Below are positions 32,001-41,240 of a stretch of DNA of 64,000 nucleotides, one piece after another. Below the pieces are notes generated by a model. That model was not told the DNA's origin, ran no database searches, and saw only the letters and a program-made list of their open reading frames with translations. The translations under genes were made by a program, and so were the position numbers. Location: NCBI GenBank assembly GCA_021234155.1, contig JAJEKV010000032.1, positions 10,114,099 through 10,178,098 on the forward strand, given 5' to 3'. The DNA is from Isoetes taiwanensis (taxonomy: Eukaryota; Streptophyta; Lycopodiopsida; Isoetales; Isoetaceae). The first letter of the stretch is position 1; the number at the start of each line of letters is the position of its first letter.

Positions 32001-33793
32001 CAGCTAACATCAGCCCCAATTTAAGCCTAAAGATAAATAGGTTTGGCATAAAAATATGTTGGATCAAATTCCTGTATTCATATTCACATATTTAACAAGG
32101 ATTCAGATCCGTTCTTATCACCTATCATGTTCAATATAAATATTCAAAGTAGCACAAGAAAGCAAACTAGCTAACTTAATCATTATGCTTTAACTATGTA
32201 CTAGTCATATTTTTTTCTGTAACCTCCTTGAAAGTATCAAGGTCATGAACTCTTGCATTTCTCCATCATCCTTGAAGCCAAATCCAACCTACAAAGCAAA
32301 GGGAACAATGGGAAGAAAATCCACACCAACCAATCGATTACCCTGTTAGCATGTTAATGGTATCGAGGGGCAAGGGAATAAAAGGTACATTGGGATTTTC
32401 AGCTCTTCGCTGATTACCCATTGTGCCTCTTGCCCTGCCAGTTGAAAATAGCTAAAAGAATACATGGAGAAAAAATGCAACTGCATAGACAACTGCCTGC
32501 ACTTAATGAGCTTATCTTACATCACTTTTATCACCTGGTCATCAGATTTGCATAGGTCACCAGATCATTCTTGTATTGTATAAATTCAAGAACGTAAACA
32601 TTCTAATTACCATCACAGTTGATCCTTCTACTAGGCCATGACAGGTATTTTATTGGGACACAGAACTCTGCATAATAATATGCCAGCATCCTTTCATGGA
32701 TAGCGCATATGCCAGCAAGTGTTGAGGTCTATTAACCCTTATTTAGAGCTCATATGAAAAACAAAAAACAAATAATTATAGACCTGGAATGTAGCACCCT
32801 GTTTCGCCAAACTCTGAGCGAAAACCACGCTTGGTTGATTTAGATGGAGCACCAGCTCATTTAATACAACAGTACATGGATCCAGCAGCCCCAAGACTTC
32901 AAGCAATACTGTAGGATCATTCTTGACTTGCAGCATCTAATTTTTTAACATAAAGGAACAGAGCACTTCCATAACTGATCGTTGGAGATAGCCGCTCAAG
33001 AGAATGCATTATAGGGCATCTGAAAACCCTAAATGTGAATGCCATTTGGTATCTGCTCTGCATATAATGGATTTCGGCCTGAGATGTTCAAAACCACATC
33101 CTGGTTTGTTCATCAAGAACACTGCCATATCAAATCTCTTACTGGGTGAATAAGTATTCCGAAATAGGCTTTAGGGTATTCGGCCACCACTACTGCTTCT
33201 GGCTCCGTACTCCATACTTTAGGATGTCTATTTTTTCAAGAAACCCCTTTCTCTTTTTTATACCAAAGAAATTTCGTTTGGAAAGTCCATGATACCAAAA
33301 AACTATTTAATATGCAAACATGCCAAGACCACGTACCTTATGGTAATAGTAAGATAGGGAATCCACGTTTTACAAAGCTCATGGGCACTATGATAGGGCA
33401 CTATGATAAGAACAATATGCCTTAGTAAAAGTTACATGCGACATATGCATGTTGACGCCTGCATGTCCAAAATGCATTTAGAACAAGTGCATGCATACAC
33501 TTTAATATAATAGTAACAAAAGCTTCATCAAGCATTTTCATGTCAAAAAAATATATATAACACTTGGCCCATGGCCCTTGAAATTACCTAGAGATGAACT
33601 TGCACTAGAGATGAACTTGCACTACAAGGTAATTATCTTATTGGATATCTCATTATCCTGAAGATAATTGTCTGATTGAATCTATCCAAGGTGAATATGC
33701 ACTCTGAGATACCTTGGGTTACTATAAAGTTACCCTCTCTGTAAACTTGATTGGGAAGAGCCAACAAGCAGCATGAGCACAACAAGCAATAGC
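29012..33793 (+). repeat. Non-coding tail of L1-c, 2.76-kb period tandem repeat
   Basis: Two copies of a roughly 2.02-kb stretch, 29012-31033 and 31775-33793, start CCCGGCTTGAACTAGTC and end ACAAGCAATAGCAA. They are about 98-99% identical by eye, with differences in small clusters (for example near 29570, 29600 and 30030). A 740-base stretch (31034-31774) lies between them, so the period is about 2762 bases and about 1.7 units are present. No convincing coding sequence on either strand. The whole block lies inside the L1-c target-site duplication. Confidence 0.85.
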
Positions 33794-33820
33794 AAAAAAA
33801 AAAAAAAAAAAAAAAAAAAA
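33794..33820 (+). other. Second (terminal) poly-A of L1-c
   Basis: A-run of about 27 ending one base before the right copy of the target-site duplication. It is the true 3' terminus of the inserted DNA. Confidence 0.85.
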
Positions 33821-33821
33821 G

Positions 33822-34225
33822 AAGCAATAGTATTAGTGAAGAATTAAATCTTTCTTTGTAGTTGAAAATGAACCATTCTTATAAATCAAAATCATATACA
33901 TCAATGATATCTAGAGGAGATACTATCCTCGATACATTTACAATATCTAAATCAGCATATGGTCCAGAAGCTTCCAACTCAACTACGATCCCCAACTACA
34001 ATGCTGCCACTAGCTTGACAACTGCCTTGTTCATTCGTTGTATGTGCACTCAAGGAGGTTAGTCCTCGTGATTAAGTGGGGATCTCAAACCTGCCTCCAC
34101 ATGCATGGAACGTCTCCAAAATTGGATAACAAAAACATAAGCACAAGTGAGGACAAAAGATCCTATGTGAGTAAAGTCTCAGACAATGACAACATAATCA
34201 AATGAAATTCTAACACATGAGCATT
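33822..34225 (-). repeat. Gypsy left LTR, piece 2
   Basis: Resumes the LTR after L1-c with the repeated AAGCAATAGTATT. It runs parallel to 36186-36592 (GAACCATTCTTATAAATC; TGCCTTGTTCATTC; GATC...GAGTAAAG). It ends at GAGCAT, where the tandem-dimer element is inserted. Confidence 0.85.
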
Positions 34226-35265
34226 CTAGAATGGGACTCGCAAGAAACCAACAAACCGCCCATAGATAGGCTTCTCATTCATCTCAGCAGATTTTCTACA
34301 ATGGTGGACAGTGGGTAGCCGCACACATGCGAACTACCCACGAAAAATAAAGGGAGAATCCAATTATATCATTTGGACCCCCAAAAAAATACAATGCTAA
34401 TAGATGAGTGGCTGATGTACCTGCCGAAAGCTTATCACCGGGATTAAAAAACCCCGCCCTTTCGGGTTTTCGAGGAAAAACCCTAGTGATAAGCCTTCGG
34501 CAAGGGGCTTAGACAAACGTAAGGCATAGAATCGCTCCCAAAAACCCCCACATGGAGAAGTCGAAACAGATGCCGCTCGCCTACCTGCACATCACCAACA
34601 CAACAAACGAGACAACACAAACACACTAGAGAAAAGCATCACCCAGAGGGTGGAAAAAAAGCACCACCCCGCGGGTGGAAAAACATGATAAACAGAAAGT
34701 TGTACAAAATACAATAAACAAAGAAGGGGGGGAGGGTGGGTTCAAAGAGAATAAGGTAATCACTGGAGAGAAGAGGGAAGCGCCGATGAGATGTGGATCT
34801 AAACGCACTGAAATAGCGAACTTCCAACCAAAACGGGCATGCGCCGCCTGCATGCATGCATCTCGTCCCATTCTAGAATGGCGATCCGATGTCTCGGATC
34901 GATGCGATTCTAGAATGGGACTCGCAAGAAACCAACAAACCGCCCGACTACCAGAGAACTTCCTTACAAACTAGGATCGAGAACGAAGGTCACAGGACGA
35001 GGCCAAAGGCCGGAAAAGGATAGCATGAAAGAAACGCCAAATTGGCTAAACCAGGCAGGAAGAAGCCCCTCCCCTGCCGGGAAACAATTCAAAGAGAATA
35101 AGGTACTGCTGAGAGAAGAGGAAGCGCCGATGAGATGTGGATGCAGAAATGCGCCTGAAATAGCGAACTCCCAACCAAAACGGGCATGCGCCGCCCGCAT
35201 ACATGCATGACATGCATGCTCGTCCCATTCTAGAATGGCGATCCGATGTCTCGGATCGATGCGAT
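34226..35265 (-). mobile_element. Tandem-dimer short element inside the gypsy LTR
   Basis: About 1040 bases absent from the right LTR at this point. It is made of two head-to-tail units, best read on the minus strand. Unit 1 is 35265-34909 (about 357 bp) and unit 2 is 34908-34226 (about 683 bp). Both begin ATCGCATCGATCCGAGACAT and share about 190 bp. Both end GTTTGTTGGTTTCTTGCGAG followed by TCCCATTCTAGA. Unit 1 lacks most of the middle of unit 2, which carries a long hairpin (34422-34502). Flanks show CAT at 34223-34225 and 35266-35268, a possible short duplication. No coding frame. The class is uncertain: a SINE-like, retrozyme-like or other LINE-dependent element. Confidence 0.7.
34422..34502 (-). 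other. Long stem-loop shared with a LINE 3' end
   Basis: 17-base arms TGCCGAAAGCTTATCAC and GTGATAAGCCTTCGGCA (16 of 17 pair) enclose a 47-base core. On the minus strand the core reads GGGTTTTTCCTCGAAAACCC, then GAAAGGGCGGGG, then a T-run. CCCGAAAGGG can form a GNRA-capped hairpin. A homologous structure in the 3' end of LINE copy B (60049-60119) has different but still complementary arms. Confidence 0.8.
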
Positions 35266-35510
35266 CATATGCAAAGAACATAGTCAAAATACAAACCATC
35301 ATGGTGCATAGCTCCAGGACAATGGGAAGCTCAACTAGCCTACATGAAGCCAGCCAACTTACATTCAAAGCCCTGTAGCAGGAGTGGTAGGTGAAGTTCT
35401 TATGTGCATACCGTCTCAGTCCACATTTGACACTGGAGGACCTCTTACCATAGAGTTAAAGAGTTGACGTGCATCCCCTTCCCCAGAATGCCATGCCCGG
35501 GACTATTACA
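35266..35510 (-). repeat. Gypsy left LTR, piece 3
   Basis: After the dimer element the LTR resumes at AAAGAACATAGT, the block that follows GAGCAT in the right LTR. It ends ...GGGACTATTACA, so the minus-strand LTR start is TGTAATAGTCCC. The matching part of the right LTR is missing. Confidence 0.75.
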
Positions 35511-35522
35511 TTCTCTCCTTCT
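35511..35522 (-). promoter_or_regulatory. Polypurine tract of the gypsy element
   Basis: Minus strand AGAAGGAGAGAA directly before TGTAATAG, the start of the 3' LTR. Confidence 0.7.
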
Positions 35523-36076
35523 AAAATTTAACTCATGTCCTCATGAGTTGATCATATATTTATTGAAATGTTATGTGCTTTTAACTTCTCAAATGTACCA
35601 TAACTCTAGCTCAACTCAAAACTTCATTTGGTGTGGCAACTTACCCTATCAAGATCATCTTCCAAGTATGATAGTCTCTTCCACAGGCAATTTCATGTCA
35701 CAATAATCTAGCTCCCAAATAGGGTTCTACATTGTAAAGATTAAATTTCTCTTGCTAAACCATTTATTATCTCAATCTTACCAACATCCCCTTAGAGGTA
35801 CAACTACTATCCATCTTATGAAACATGCCACAAGGAAAACCTTACCTTCACATCAATGATAGCAATTTGGCTACATCGATACTTCTCTCCTTTTCACTTC
35901 CATAGCACCCACAGAGCTTTTAAACAATATTCTCTTCAGATAATCACCTTCAGATAAATTTGGAAGAAGACCGTTAGAATCATCCTACAACCTCATCTTG
36001 AATTATAAGCTGCCATTATTCAATACTCAAAATTCCAAGCTTGAAATTCATAATGTCAAAAGCCAAAGTCCAACAT
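35523..36076 (-). other. Residual interior of the gypsy element
   Basis: About 550 bases between the polypurine tract and the primer-binding site. No open frame resembles gag or pol on either strand. Most likely the product of a large internal deletion. Confidence 0.6.
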
Positions 36077-36088
36077 GCTCTGATACCA
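36077..36088 (-). promoter_or_regulatory. Primer-binding site of the gypsy element
   Basis: Minus strand TGGTATCAGAGC, two bases from the LTR end (...TTTGTCACA, GT, TGGTATCAGAGC). Confidence 0.9.
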
Positions 36089-36090
36089 AC

Positions 36091-36606
36091 TGTGACAAAC
36101 CTGCTGAGTTGACTCTCCTGGCAACTCGAAATCTTGCTAACTTGCAAAAAGACTAGATCTAGGTTGGTATTAATGACTTTAAAAAAGCAATTGTATTGGT
36201 GAAGTATTGAACCTTCCTTTACAGTTGCAAATGAACCATTCTTATAAATCAAATATCCATCATATACATAATACCTAGAGAAAACATTATCCTCAATACA
36301 TTTACACTACCTAAATCAACAAATAATCTAGGAGCTTCCAACTCAACTACAATCCCCAACTACAATGCACCATTTGCTTGACTACTGCCTTGTTCATTCA
36401 CTATATATGCACCCAAGGGAGTTAGTCCTTGTAACTAAATGGGAAACCCAAAGCTACCTTTGCATGCATAGAACATCTTAGAAATCTTAGATAATACGAA
36501 CAGAAGCACAAGCAAAAACAAAAGATCATGTGCGAGTAAAGTGCTAGACAATGGACGTAATCAATTGAAATACAAATGCATGAGCATTAGAACCAAAGAA
36601 CATAGT
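36091..36606 (-). repeat. Gypsy right LTR, truncated
   Basis: Runs from TGTGACAAACC to GAACATAGT, colinear with the three pieces of the left LTR. The last roughly 230 bases (up to the expected TGTAATAG edge) are absent; Helitron-derived DNA follows. Confidence 0.82.
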
Positions 36607-36673
36607 CTGTTTGTTTACATTCCTATTCGTACGGTACACATATGGGAGGTCCAAATCCTCTGGTGGTGTCCCC

Positions 36674-39600
36674 TCAAGACGCATTTATGAAAGAAATGTC
36701 ACTGTCCACTTGATCTCTGATTCTTATATGAGATAGTGCCCTGGCGAATAGCATGCCAGTACGTTGTCTAACGAGCTCGAACAGTTCATAGCATTGAAAT
36801 TTTGACTTCCATGAATTGTACACCGACGACATTGTTATCGACCATGTGTTTTGCATATGTCATTCTCATCAAAATCACGAAAGACTATTGTGTCGAACAT
36901 GCGTGGTAGTTGATACAAATCACTGGAAATAATGACATCAACTCCTCCAAACGATATGTTGTGCATCCATCTAATGCTGTATAGTGAAGTGAGCATGCTG
37001 TGTTAGTGTTGCCTATCTAGAATGCAAAAGGGTTTGTGCAAGTGTAATTGTTGCAAATATTGTCCACGCCATCAAAGAATGCAGCACCAACCATGGATAT
37101 TTCATCAATTCATGAGCTTTTATGTGCTAATGTGTGTTCTTCAGCCCTTGTAGTGTTTGTGAAGGCAAACAACACATGTCCCTCACATTTGCTGCAGTTG
37201 ATCGATGCCAAATGCAGAGTGTAGTGTCATTGCATTTATATGATTTGTGGCTTTCCCTGTAAATGTTGTTACAAGCGTTGTATCTTGTTGATGTAGTTGC
37301 TTGAATACGTCTATAAGGCATTCAATCAGCTTGGACTTTTCGACATCTGCTCCTCCTGTAAGGAAGAGGAGGACTTGCTTGTTCGGTCTTCTATCTTCTT
37401 AAACAATATGTCATCAAACATCAGTTGTTGCTCAACATTGAGTGTTCTTGTCATGGAATGGTAATCAGGGGGTTGGCATAATTGCATGACTAAACAGCAT
37501 TGTTCCACCACGAGTCTCTATTGGTGCTTCATTTTTGCCATGATTGCCTAGATCATATCATCATATCTCATATCAAATTCATTAAACTCAATTGCACGAA
37601 CTTGAAGTTCGTTCGCATCATTCAATGTTCTCAAGTTCTTGATGTTGTCCTGCTCATTGTTGGGATGGTCTCCCTTGCCACATGAGCTTAGAATGTGCTT
37701 CTTCAATAAATGCGTGCTCCTTCAGATATGCATCGTAGCATGATATTGCAGTTGGCACGAGGTCTAATTCATGCGTAAATGGAATATGTAGCAACATGCG
37801 TTCATATGTCCAGGCCTCAACGTCCTTCATTTTGTTGAAGTTCACGAATCTAATGATAGCACTTTGCGTTTCACCATGGATATTTTGTCTTGTTTTATTA
37901 GTGTGCTTCCCATTCTCGTCCTTGAACTGTGCCACAACAACAGCTAGACTAAGGTGTTTCAAATCAGGATGCATGTTCACATATTTTGTGATGATATTAC
38001 TAACACCTATATCAGTGCTATCTGATATCAAAGATTTAAGCTCTTCTTTCCTTTTCAGGAGTTTTTTTTTTTTTTTTTTTTTTTTTTTCCAGAAGGCATG
38101 TATGTGTCAATGAAAATAACTGTGCATAACATATCTGCAAAGGAAGTCCGAGCACTAGTATTATGGCCTCAGATATAGAGATCTCCTAGCATCGTATCAA
38201 TGCATTGCCTATTTTCTAGATTCGTTGCATGTTAGAATAACTTTTGTTGATGTTGAAGATATATCTAGTTCAGAGCTTGTAATGCACGACAAACAATATG
38301 TTGCAATGACATGTGCATTAAAGATGTATTGGAAGTCAGTATTCACTCCCGACAATAATGCAATCTGTGGGTTGAATGCATTGACCTTGTAATTTGTAAT
38401 TTTCTCTTCAAGAACTTTTGAGACCATGCAATCCGTATGATATGACATTATGGTACTTTATTTCTGACCATCCTAAATTAAGGCGTATGTCATTGTAGTC
38501 TTTGCTATTGTCCTTCATGTTCTTCTTTAGCCAATCTTTTAATTGCTTCTTGCGTGTTGTCATGACTGCGGCTTCGTTCAACTCACATACATTTGGCTCT
38601 AAAATATATGTCCGTGGCATTGATCGGTTTGGGAAGTCAAACCTGCATTCGATATTTTTCTTCCTGCACGTCTGTGTGTGTTTATGCATTTGCATCCTCT
38701 GCAAGTCTTCTGGAAGCTCTTCAATATTGGTTATGATGAAGCTATCGATCAAACTAACAATCTCATTATATGTTGTATATGGATATTGCATTCCATTCTT
38801 AACCCAAAGCATCATATGGCCATGGGGGGTTGCCTCGATGTTGAAATTGTGTTATGCATACATGGTCTTCGACTATGCCAGTTAACTCAACTTCCTTTTG
38901 CATGAGCCTTTTCATTCCAAGAAATACGGTTGCAATAGTATCGTGTGCAAGTCACAGGATCCGCTCCAACAAGCTCGTGTACGAGCTTTTTGTGTTGTAA
39001 GCATTCGTTATTTCCCCTCTCAATAACATCTGGATTCAAAAATTCTAAAGTAGTAATCAAGTCGGGCCAGTTACTTTCTCCCATGCTGAATTTGTAAAAA
39101 TAGCTGGAGGCTCCAGCTGACAAATCATAGCCAGTGTATCCTTCCTGAATGACATCCAGCTTGTCTGATGATGATCTCAGCGATTTTAGATCACAATAGT
39201 CCATGTTCGATTTGCAAACTTCACGCAGCTTGTTAGCATCGAGCGTATCTGCTGCTACCGTCAAGCCAAAGCTACATCACTTCCCTCTGTGTATGTGCAT
39301 GTTCACTGATCCAATCACAAAGTGGATCTCATCTTTTATAAACTTGAAGAATGTGTTCTCTATTGATCTCATGAAACGTCTATCTGCATTGAGTTATTCC
39401 CATTCGCAAATCTCTTTGTCTGTAAGTTCTTGTAAATATGTGCAGGACGAGGTTCCCCACCAAACAGTTTAGGAAAGCATTTTTCTTTTACATGTACGAC
39501 AATGTAGAATCCTAGGGGATGTGATCTTTTCCCTTGAGCAACAACGATGATCTTATCTTCATAGTCCCCAATAACTTATGGTGTTACATTCCACATTAAT

Positions 39601-39900
39601 GTCTCGCTCTCATGCTCGATAGTTTCACCATCACAATCTTCAGTCGTTTGCTAAACCATAGTCACTTCAAATTTATTTTTAAACAACTAGTTCTATATGC
39701 CATTGACTTTGATTCCTCCTTTCGTGTATAAAATGCTTTTCTTCAAAGCATGCAATGCGAGAATACAACACCAGGCCTGACAACACCTTCTATATGTGCA
39801 TGCTTATTCGTGATCCTCCTCTTTAACTACAAACGGACTGCTGCATCTTCGTCATTGAATTGTAGTAATATAGCTTGAGTCATCTCAACGTATGCAGTGA
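36674..39900 (-). pseudogene. Helitron Rep-helicase remnant
   Basis: Decayed rolling-circle transposon protein on the minus strand, in many frames. From its N-terminal side it shows TDKEICEWE and LNADRRFM-like text near 39380-39440, then ESNWPDLITTLEFLNPDVIE (39264-38887). The Rep-like motif MHKHTQTCRKKNIECRFDFP follows (38815-38408), then ISCYDAYLKEHAFIEEAH (38031-37654). The helicase has LNVEQQLMFDDIL, a degraded Walker A (LTGGADVEKS), Walker B DEISMVGAAFFD, FGGVDVIISSDLYQLP, and VRQRTGMLFARALSHIRI near 36674-36856. The family order is kept. Stops, shifts and a long T-run at 38060-38088 show it is dead. The TC...CTRR termini were not found; its left side abuts the truncated gypsy LTR. Confidence 0.8.
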
Positions 39901-40087
39901 CGTGTATCACACCATCATGCAATGTGAGAATATAGCACCAGGCCTGACAACACCTTCTATATGTGCATGCTTATTGGTGATCCTCCTCTTCAACTACAAA
40001 TGAACTATTGCGTCTTCGTCATTGAATCGTGGTAATATAGCTTAAGTCCTCTCAACGACTGCAGCGACGTGTATCACATCATCATGT
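39751..40087. repeat. Two-unit tandem repeat, period 167 bp
   Basis: Copies begin TGCAATGCGAGAATACA at 39751 and TGCAATGTGAGAATATA at 39918 and share CACCAGGCCTGACAACACCT. About 90% identical by eye. Upstream (5') edge of the Helitron remnant. Confidence 0.85.
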
Positions 40088-40228
40088 ATCATCCATTTAC
40101 CTGACAAGCATATCTTAGCGAATGGCAGTTTCAATGACACAAGACGCTCTTCTAAAACGGACATGCAAGTGGCTTGCATTGTTAGGCTTGCATCCCTTGA
40201 GGCTCAGCAATAAGAACTTATTCAAAGC

Positions 40229-41240
40229 TTGCCACTAACCACAGTCAACCTCATTCATGAGTTCCAGGATCTCTTTCCAGATGAGATTCGGAAATTGCCA
40301 CCCTTTAGGGGGGTAGAGTGCGAGATTGCACTCCAACCAGGTACCAAGCCTACCAGTAAGGCTCCATATCGCATGAGCACATTCGAGTTGGCAGAACTTA
40401 AGAAACAGTTACAGGAACTTCTAAAGCTATGCTTCATTCATCCGAATGTTTTGCCTTTTGGAGCTCCCATCTTGTTTGTTAAGAAGAAGGATGGTACTTT
40501 GCGCATGTGTATTGCTTACCGCCAGCTAAATAGGCATGCTATCAAGAACCGGTATACATTACCATGGGCTGATGACCTTATGGATCAGCTGCAAGGAGCT
40601 AAGTATTTTTCCAAGATAGATCTTCGATCTGGCTGCCATAAAATAATAATCAAGGAGGAGGATATTCATAAGTCCGCCTTCTGGACTCGTTATGGGCATT
40701 ATGAATTCACAATCATGCCTTTCGGACTCACAAATGCCCCAACAACCTTCATGCATCTCATGAATGATGTTTTCTGATATTATTTGGACGAGTTTGTCAT
40801 TATTTTCTTTGATGACATTCTTATCTATAGTAAAACCCTGGAGGACCATGAATACCATCTTCGACTGGCTCTCCAGAAGTTGTGGCGCGACCAACTGTTC
40901 GCCAAGTTCTCCAAATGCAAGTTTGCGACCACCAGAGTCGAGTACTTGGGCCATATTGTTTTCGCTGATGGTATTGCTACCGATCCAGCTAAAATTGAGG
41001 CAGTCAAAGAGTGGCCAGCTCCTACAAATGTTTCGGAAGTTAGGAGTTTCCTAGGCTTCGCAAGTTCATTAAGGACTTTACTAAGATTGCAGCACCCCTC
41101 ACTGATCTCACAAAGCATGAGAAGGTTCAGGCAGGCTTCCAACAGTTAAAGGACGCCTTAACCTCAGCACCAGTCCTTATATTACCCGACTTCAAAAGGA
41201 CAAGGCCGTTGGAACCGAACTTGTTCATTCTGTGGCATTG
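40229..41240 (+). pseudogene. Ty3/gypsy reverse transcriptase fragment
   Basis: Plus-strand piece of gypsy pol: [20 protein letters not shown], then [30 protein letters not shown] and [17 protein letters not shown] at 40775-40777 interrupts it. Coding continues as FVIIFFDDILIYSKTLEDHE (catalytic box FFDD instead of the usual YIDD or FIDD), then YLGHIVFADGIATDPAKIEA, the usual connection text. A shift follows near 41060. No LTRs, protease or integrase are nearby. Unrelated in position to the nested gypsy LTR element. Confidence 0.9.

Larger units (their letters stand above)
14557..33821 (+). mobile_element. L1-type LINE (L1-c) with chimeric tail
   Basis: Plus-strand L1 inserted in the gypsy LTR, bounded by a 13-bp duplication AAGCAATAGTATT (14544-14556 and 33822-33834). 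The order is 5' leader (14557-14797), ORF1 (14798-16769), ORF2 (16770-19576, resuming at 27484-28393), ORF3 (28435-28818), a first poly-A (about 29000-29011), about 4.8 kb of non-LINE DNA, then a second poly-A (33794-33820). L1-d splits ORF2. ORF1 has one shift; ORF2 has two shifts and one stop. Confidence 0.85.
14461..36606 (-). mobile_element. Nested gypsy-type LTR element with deleted interior
   Basis: Outermost layer of the nest, on the minus strand. The left (3') LTR survives as three pieces: 14461-14556, 33822-34225 and 35266-35510. The right (5') LTR is 36091-36606 and is truncated. A polypurine tract and a tRNA-Met primer-binding site sit at the correct inner edges, but only about 570 bases of interior remain, so gag and pol are gone. 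Paired segments align in order (CTGCTGAGTTGACCCTCCTA with CTGCTGAGTTGACTCTCCTG; GAACCATTCTTATAAATC in both). Two later insertions split the left LTR. Assignment to gypsy rather than copia is by LTR style only. Confidence 0.82.

Noticed and set aside
29012-33793. Repeated minus-strand frames at 30154-30336 and 32739-32936 as genes
   Set aside because: Short, not in the same phase between the two near-identical copies, and without family features.
34422-34502. Bacterial-type transcription terminator
   Set aside because: Hairpin plus T-run looks similar, but the context is plant transposons and a homologous structure sits in a LINE 3' end.
34226-35265. Classical hammerhead retrozyme
   Set aside because: No CTGATGA...GAAA core on either strand. 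CCGATGAG with a later GAAA lacks the conserved U, and the stem between them is poor. Kept only as a hypothesis about circular RNA origin.
36077-36088. tRNA gene suggested by the TGGTATCAGAGC complement
   Set aside because: Only the 12-base primer-binding site is present; no cloverleaf around it or around 8461-8472.
36091-36606. Start of a host gene after the nest
   Set aside because: The whole stretch aligns with the three pieces of the left LTR.
40229-41240. Interior of the nested gypsy element (14461-36606)
   Set aside because: It lies outside that element, on the other strand, beyond the Helitron remnant; nothing links the two.
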